Assembly: GCA_933822405.4 (NCBI GenBank)
Contig: CAKOGP040001711.1
Location: 1 to 24,045, forward strand
DNA length: 24,045 nt
From: Cylindrotheca closterium
Taxonomy: Eukaryota > Bacillariophyta > Bacillariophyceae > Bacillariales > Bacillariaceae
Direction: 5' to 3'
The notes below the pieces were generated by a model. That model was not told the DNA's origin. It searched no databases and worked only from the letters and a program-made list of their open reading frames with translations. Position numbers and translations under genes: made by a program. Shown one piece after another: positions 17,734-24,045 of the stretch (its first letter is position 1; every line of letters begins with the position of its first letter).

Positions 17734-20567
17734 ATGAATACCAATATCTCAGTTGAGGAATCCACTGCACCGGTGGAAATCTTCCGCACGGACTATGAAC
17801 CCTTGCCGCACGCTGTCACGAAGATTAATATGGATTTCAACTTGAATGATCGCAAAACCATTGTGACTTCGGAGCTCACCATTCAGCCAAACAAATTATA
17901 CAAGGGTAATTCCAAGGACCTTCCATTGGATGGTGAAGAAAAGATCGTCAAGCTGTTGTCTTTGTCGATGAATGGCAAGGACCTGAAAGAAGGTGATGAC
18001 TTTACATTGGCACCCGGCAAACTTGTCATTAAGAATCCTCCTGCTGGAGCTGTTCTCAAGACGGTGGTTGAACTTGTCCCAGAGGATAATTTCAAACTAT
18101 CGGGTCTCTACAAGACCGGTCCCATGTATTGTACACAGGTAAGTTTACGAATGAATGAATCAAGCAATCGCTTGATTCGTGCCATCAGACAATCGGACGC
18201 GTGCTGATTGTGTTTGTGTGTTCTAAATCCCAGTGCGAAGCCATGGGATTCCGCAGAATCACATACTATCCTGACCGTCCCGACAACATGGCCATTTTTG
18301 AAAAGGTCCGACTCGAAGCTGACAAGAAAGCATACCCCGTCTTGTTGGCCAATGGAAACATGATTGACAATGGTGATCTTGATGGTGGACGCCACTACGC
18401 AACATGGACCGATCCTTTCCCCAAGCCAAGTTATTTATTTTGTTGCGTAGCTGGTGACTTGGGTAAGATCCATGATACCTACACCACAATGTCTGGTCGA
18501 AAGGTCGATCTCCAAGTCTTTAGCGAAAGCCACAACGTCCATAAGCTCGATTATGCTATGGAATCTTTGAAGAATAGTATGAAGTGGGACGAAGACAGAT
18601 TTGGACTCGAATATGATTTGGACCTCTACAACATTGTTGCCGTGGACTCGTTCAACATGGGAGCCATGGAAAACAAGGGTCTGAACGTTTTCAACACTGC
18701 TTACGTCCTTGCCGATAAGGATACTGCCACGGATTCCGACTTTGAACGTGTCGAAGGTGTGATTGGACACGAGTACTTTCACAATTGGACAGGCAACCGT
18801 GTGACCTGTCGTGATTGGTTTCAATTGACTCTGAAGGAGGGTTTGACAGTGTTCCGTGACCAAGAGTTCTCGGGTGACATGAACTCAAAGGCCGTCAAAC
18901 GTATCGAAGACGTCCGCGCTCTCCGAGGTGGACAGTTTGCCGAAGATGCCGGCCCAATGTCGCATCCTATCCGTCCAAACTCTTATATCAGCATGGACAA
19001 TTTCTACACGTAAGAAACTGAAGTGTCTTGGAGAATTTGGTCTCCTTGTTCTTGACGACGAATGCTCATATTTTCTTCTCCATGGATACCCAGTGCTACA
19101 GTATACAACAAGGGAGCTGAAGTGATTAGAATGTATCAAACCTTGCTCTCTGTGGAAGGTTTCCGTAAGGGAATGGATCTCTACTTTGAACGACACGACG
19201 GATCAGCTGTCACCTGTGATGACTTTTTGGCGGCCATGGCGGATGCCAATGGAGCTGATTTAAGTCAGTTTTCGCTTTGGTACTTTACCAATGGAACTCC
19301 AGTTGTCACGTATGACGCCAAGTATGAAAATGGTACCTTTACTCTATTACTGACTCAAAAGAGCAAGAGTGACAAACCATTGCACATTCCCATTTCGGTT
19401 GGTCTTTTAGATAAGGCATCTGGAGAGGAGGTTGTTCCCACAAAGGTGCTGAACTTGAAGGAGATGACCCAAGAATTCAAATTTGATGGTCTTAAGGGAG
19501 AAGTTGTGCCCTCCATTCTTCGAGAGTTTTCTGCTCCTATCAAGCTTATTTCTGCTTCCGGCAAGGAAGATGAGGAAGCTCTGGCCTACTTGGCAGCTCG
19601 CGATACGGATGGTTTCAACAAGTGGGAAGCTTCTCAAAAATTGTTCACTTCGCTAATCTTCCAGGCAAAGGATGGTGGAATGACTGAGAAGACTTATGGA
19701 TATGTCAAGGAGGCATTTGGACGAACCTTGACTAACAAGGAATCCAAAGATTATTCCATCATTGCGTATGCTCTTATTATGCCAACACAGAACACTCTTG
19801 CCGAGTTGGTAGACGTGGTGGATCCAGTCGCAATTCACAAAGCCCGAGGTGCTGTCAAGAAGCGCCTTGCCCGAGACTTTGCTACTGAATTGAAGGAACG
19901 ATATGACGAGCTAACGGCGGCAATGGAAGGAGCCGAGTTCAAGGTCGATTCGGAATCCATCGGAAGGCGCCGTCTACGAAATGTCTGCTTGGGCTACCTT
20001 TGTGAGATCTACGAGACACCAGAGGAACAAAAGGTTGCTTCTGAAATCGCAATGGCTCATTTCAAGAATGCTTCGGGAATGACCGATAAGGCCGCCGCAC
20101 TCGGGGCATTGGCTTCCATGGATGGGGAAGGGGCAACTGCTCGTGATGAGGCTCTGGAGATCTTCTACAATGACGCCGCTGGTGATTTTTTGGTATTGAA
20201 CAAGTGGTTCACAATCCAAGCCATGGCTGACTTGCCCGATGCATTGGATCGTGTCAAGAAGTTGAAGGAACACCCTGACTTTACTCTAAAGAACCCCAAC
20301 AGATGCAGATCATTGGTTCGTGCATTTACTGCCAACGTTGCATTCCACGACGAAAGTGGGGCAGGGTATGCCTTCTTGCGGGAAGTCTTGGAAGAATTGG
20401 ACACGCTGAATCCTCAAATCTCCAGTCGAATGGCGGGTGCTTTGATTTCATGGAAAAAGTACAACGAGAAGCGGGGATTGGTCATGAAGGCGGAACTTCA
20501 GAAGTTGGCGGACATGAAGCCAATTAGTGCCGATTTGTTTGAGATTGTAAGCCGAGGCTTGAAGTAG
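17734..20567 (+). CDS. PepN-type M1 aminopeptidase, probably cytosolic
   Basis: Zinc aminopeptidase that removes N-terminal residues from peptides; it resembles bacterial PepN in motifs and size. Three exons are inferred: 17734-18138, 18234-19009 and 19094-20567. The introns are 95 and 84 bp; the second begins with an in-frame TAA. The product is 884 aa, close to the ~870 aa of E. coli PepN. The exopeptidase motif GAMEN is at 278-282. The zinc site HEYFH (314-318) has Glu337 exactly 18 residues further on. The catalytic Tyr lies in TVYNKGAE (Tyr398), just after the second intron. The C-terminal part matches the PepN Ig-like plus helical-repeat region in length. The start ATG leads straight into the conserved VEIFR...DYEPLPH segment with no targeting sequence, so a cytosolic location is inferred. 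A 422-bp stretch is identical to the next gene. Confidence 0.93.
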
Positions 20568-20919
20568 GACTAATGGGTTGACACTCCAAATTCATAGACG
20601 ATAGATGCACTAAAAAAATAAATGGTTGCGCTTCAAAATGATAGATCCTCCTAGGAAACGATACGGTACAGTAGGTCCCAAAGTTTTGGTGCTTACTTTA
20701 TGACTGACTGACTCGGTCGACCTGATACTGACGTCAGGATTTCAACACTTCGAAACGGATCTTCCTGAGCACGGAGCTCTGAGGTTGCAATGGTGACACT
20801 CGATGTTTACGATCGCCAACACCAGAAACCTACTTCGTTCCTCGGCAAGCCGCATAACAAAAGGCAGCTATCTTCGGCCCAGAGGAAGCTTTCTAAAGTA
20901 TCACAGACCAGAAGAAAAT
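20568..20919. promoter_or_regulatory. Spacer between the two aminopeptidase genes
   Basis: This short region holds the 3' flank of the first gene and the promoter/leader of the second. It contains a TGACTGACTGACT run (from about 20700) and a perfect TGACGTCA palindrome at 20729-20736. An ATG at 20803 is in frame with the downstream gene and may provide an extended N-terminus. Confidence 0.6.
20729..20736. promoter_or_regulatory. CRE-like palindrome TGACGTCA
   Basis: This is a perfect cAMP-response-element octamer, the consensus of CREB/ATF-type bZIP factors. In diatoms TGACGT half-sites are known as CO2/cAMP-responsive elements of a carbonic anhydrase promoter. Here it lies 67 bp before the outer ATG and about 184 bp before the inner ATG of the plastid-type aminopeptidase gene. 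An 8-mer can occur by chance. Confidence 0.4.
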
Positions 20920-23843
20920 ATGAAGCTATTTGGATCCAAAGCATTTTCAGTGTTCTTGCTGTCAAATGCAGTCACATCAATTGCTTTCCGACCTGTGTCT
21001 TTTGGAAAGCAAGTCAAACAACAGATTAGCAGTCAGCAGTGCGGATGGGGAGATCAAAAGTGTTTGGCTGCACGTGGTGGGAGTACGCTTTCTTCAGCAA
21101 CAACCACCGTCTTGAACAGCGCAGTCGCGTCGGAAGAAACCGCAGCACCAGTGGAAATCTTCCGTAAAGACTACGAACCCTTGCCCCATCTTGTTGAAAA
21201 GATCAATATGCTATTTTCAATTGAAGAGGGAAAGACAATTGTCACTACAGAGCTATTCATTGAGCCAAATGAATCCTACAATGGGAAATCTCGTGACTTG
21301 ACACTTGATGGCGACGAAACTTGCGTCAAGCTTCTGGCCCTTTCGTTGAATGGAAAGGATTTGGAAGAGGGAACGGACTACACACTTGCACCTGGCAAGC
21401 TTATTTTGAAGAATCCACCTGCTGGAGCCGTCCTAAAGACTGTGGTCGAAATTGTTCCTGAGGACAACACACAACTTTCTGGATTGTACAAAGACGGTCC
21501 AATGTATTGCACACAGGTAAGTCGAGCACTGGAGGTCAATCGTCCAATCAAAGGATTCCTGCATTCTAAGCCATCTATTTTTGAGTCAAACAGTGCGAAG
21601 CCATGGGATTCCGCAGAATCACATACTACCCCGATCGTCCAGATAACATGGCCGTTTTTGAAAATGTGCGACTGGAAGCCGACAAGGAAGCATATCCCGT
21701 CCTGTTGGCCAATGGAAACATGATTGATTCTGGTGACCTTGGTGATGGACGTCATTATGCCACATGGACAGACCCTTATCCTAAGCCAAGTTACTTGTTT
21801 TGCTGTGTCGTTGGTGATTTGGGCAAGATCCATGATACCTACACCACAATGTCTGGTCGAAAGGTCGATCTCCAAGTCTTTAGCGAAAGCCACAACGTCC
21901 ATAAGCTCGATTATGCTATGGAATCTTTGAAGAATAGTATGAAGTGGGACGAAGACAGATTTGGACTCGAATATGATTTGGACCTCTACAACATTGTTGC
22001 CGTGGACTCGTTCAACATGGGAGCCATGGAAAACAAGGGTCTGAACGTTTTCAACACTGCTTACGTCCTTGCCGATAAGGATACTGCCACGGATTCCGAC
22101 TTTGAACGTGTCGAAGGTGTGATTGGACACGAGTACTTTCACAATTGGACAGGCAACCGTGTGACCTGTCGTGATTGGTTTCAATTGACTCTGAAGGAGG
22201 GTTTGACAGTGTTCCGTGACCAAGAGTTCTCGGGTGACATGAACTCCAAGGCAGTCAACCGCATCGAGAATGTCCGTGGTCTTCGAGCTGGACAGTTCCG
22301 CGAAGATGCCGGCCCAATGTCTCACCCCATCCGACCTGATTCCTACATTAGCATGGATAATTTCTATACCGCCACGGTCTATTCCAAGGGTGCCGAGATT
22401 ATTCGCATGTACCAAACCTTGCTTTCGGTGGAAGGTTTCCGCAAGGGAATGGATCTTTACTTTGAACGACACGACGGATCAGCTGTTACTTGCGACGACT
22501 TTTTGTCGGCAATGTCGGATGCTACTGGCGTCGATTTGAGCCAATTCGCCCTTTGGTACTCAACCAATGGAACTCCAGTGGTCACTTACGACACGAAATA
22601 TGAAGATGGAACATTTGTATTGACTTTGACTCAAAAGAGCAACAGTGACAAACCACTTCACATTCCAATTTCTGTCGGACTTTTGAACAAGGAGACTGGC
22701 GAGGAAGCCGTGGCCACAAAGGTATTGGACCTGAAGGAGATGACCCAAGAATTCAAATTCGAAGGCCTTAAAGGAGATGTTGTGCCTTCTATTCTCCGTG
22801 AATTCTCGGCTCCCGTGAAGTTGTTGCCTGCATCCGGCGAGGAAGATGAGGAAGCCTTGGCATTTTTGGCTGCCCGTGATACGGATGGATTCAACAAGTG
22901 GGAGGCTGGACAAAAGTTGTTCACTTCCTTGATTTTCCAGGCCAAGGACGCTGAAATGACTGATAAGACCTACGACTTTGCCAAGGAGGCCTTTGGTCGA
23001 ACCTTGACTGATAAGGAATCCAAGGACTACTCTATTCTTGCTTACGCCCTCATCCTTCCATCCGAGGGAACCCTTGGCGAGCTGGTGGATGTCGTCGATC
23101 CCATTGCGATCCACAAGGCCAGAGGTGCCGTCAAGAAGAGATTGGCACGGGAATTTGCCACTGAACTGAAGGAACGATATGATGAGCTAACTGCAGCAAT
23201 GGAAGGATCCGAATTCAAAGTCGATGCTGAGTCTATTGGAATGCGTCGCCTGCGCAACGTCTGCCTTGAATACCTCTGCTCCATTCGCGAAACACCGGAA
23301 GAGCAAAAGACTGCAGCCGAACTGGCCATGTCTCATTTCAAGAAGGCTTCCGGCATGACGGACAAGGTTGCCGCACTCGGGGCCTTGGCTTCGATGGATG
23401 GGGAAGGAGCAAGCGCTCGTGATGAAGCCTTGGAGACATTCTATAAGGATGCTGATGGTGATGCTTTGGTGTTGAACAAGTGGTTTTCACTTCAAGCCAT
23501 GGCCGACCTGCCCGATATTTTGGATCGCGTCAAGAAGTTGAAAGAACACCCTGACTTTACTTTGAAGAATCCCAATCGTTGCCGATCATTGATTGGTGCT
23601 TTTGCTATGAATACTGCATTCCATGAAGAAAGCGGTGCCGGATATGCCTTCTTGCGCGAAATATTGGAAGATCTAGATCAATTGAATCCTCAAATCTCTA
23701 GTCGAATGGCGGGATCATTGATCCAATGGAAGAAGTATGACGAAAAGCGGGGACAAATAATGAAGGCTGAACTGCAAAAGTTGGCGGACATGAAGCCAAT
23801 CAGTGACGATTTGTTTGAGATTGTCAGCAGAGGTTTGAAGTAA
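20920..23843 (+). CDS. PepN-type M1 aminopeptidase, probably plastid-targeted
   Basis: Tandem paralogue of the preceding gene. Two exons (20920-21516 and 21594-23843) are separated by a 77-bp intron at the same position as intron 1 of the first gene; the second intron of that gene is absent. It encodes 948 aa with GAMEN at 342-346, HEYFH at 378-382, Glu401 and catalytic Tyr462 in TVYSKGAE, so all expected active-site residues are present. The inner start gives MKLFGSKAFSVFLLSNAVTS, a signal-peptide core, followed by IAFRP. This resembles the ASAFAP cleavage motif of diatom plastid precursors, and a Ser/Thr/Gln-rich transit-like stretch leads into the mature enzyme. An in-frame ATG at 20803 would add 39 residues rich in Arg and Ser with few acidic residues, reminiscent of a mitochondrial leader. 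The enzyme call is firm; the start and location are inferred. Confidence 0.9.
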
Positions 23844-24045
23844 ACAAGAATGTAGTAAATACTAAAAATAATTGACAGCGGCTATGATAGGGAGATCCGT
23901 TGCGAAATCTGTCTTTCATATTGAAGTAGTGCTCAAAGCCATGTTCTACATAAGTTATGGGTGCTACGGAATGCTCGATAGATGCAGTCGGAGATAGGCA
24001 TGCGCGTCCCTCCGCGCAGGGATTAACACAACCTTGCCGACGCTC

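Noticed and set aside
21378..22472. 364-codon open frame antisense to the second aminopeptidase gene
   Set aside because: It lies opposite a clearly coding M1 aminopeptidase exon. A similar antisense frame appears opposite the first copy, so it is a by-product of codon usage. No domain is recognisable.
23844..24045. Possible tRNA or small RNA at the right edge
   Set aside because: The GCGCGTCCCTCCGCGC segment can pair locally, but no cloverleaf, anticodon arm or other RNA gene signature could be assembled.

Overview
The window looks like nuclear DNA of a diatom, probably a pennate one; the genus cannot be fixed from sequence alone. The signs are short GT-AG introns (about 74-95 bp), proteins with long Pro-Ser 'PSxxPS' stalks as are common in diatoms, WSC-domain proteins, and a protein starting with a signal peptide followed by an 'A-F-x-P' junction like the diatom plastid ASAFAP signal.

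Left half (1-14.0 kb, minus strand): a tandem, partly decayed family of one large gene type. Copy A (5811 to 1140, five exons, 1451 aa) appears intact. It has a low-complexity basic/acidic N-terminal region with an IQ-like motif, a hydrophobic Ala-rich anchor, three copies of an unrecognised ~190-residue four-cysteine domain, a Pro-Ser stalk and two C-terminal WSC domains. Copy B (12777 to 8071) has the same exon plan but carries an in-frame TAA and a frameshift. Remnants lie around them: a 5'-truncated WSC pseudogene at about 60-935, a two-exon WSC fragment at 7132-7426 cut off by an (AT)n microsatellite, and first-exon fragments at 13261-13435 and about 13905-13945. The array looks like birth-and-death evolution with patches of near identity between A and B.

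Middle (14.3-17.1 kb): a ClC-family anion channel/transporter gene (minus) and, head to head with it across about 350 bp, a gene for an acidic protein with two SUMO-interaction-like motifs and a C-terminal SKL peroxisomal signal.

Right (17.7-23.8 kb, plus strand): two tandem PepN-type M1 aminopeptidase genes. The first (884 aa) has no presequence and is probably cytosolic. The second (948 aa from the inner ATG) has a plastid-type bipartite presequence, and an upstream in-frame ATG could add a mitochondrial-like leader. A 422-bp stretch covering both catalytic motifs is identical in the two genes while its flanks have diverged, which points to gene conversion.

No tRNA, rRNA, CRISPR array or transposase gene was recognised. 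All splice sites are inferred from GT-AG signals, reading frame and comparison between paralogues within the window.
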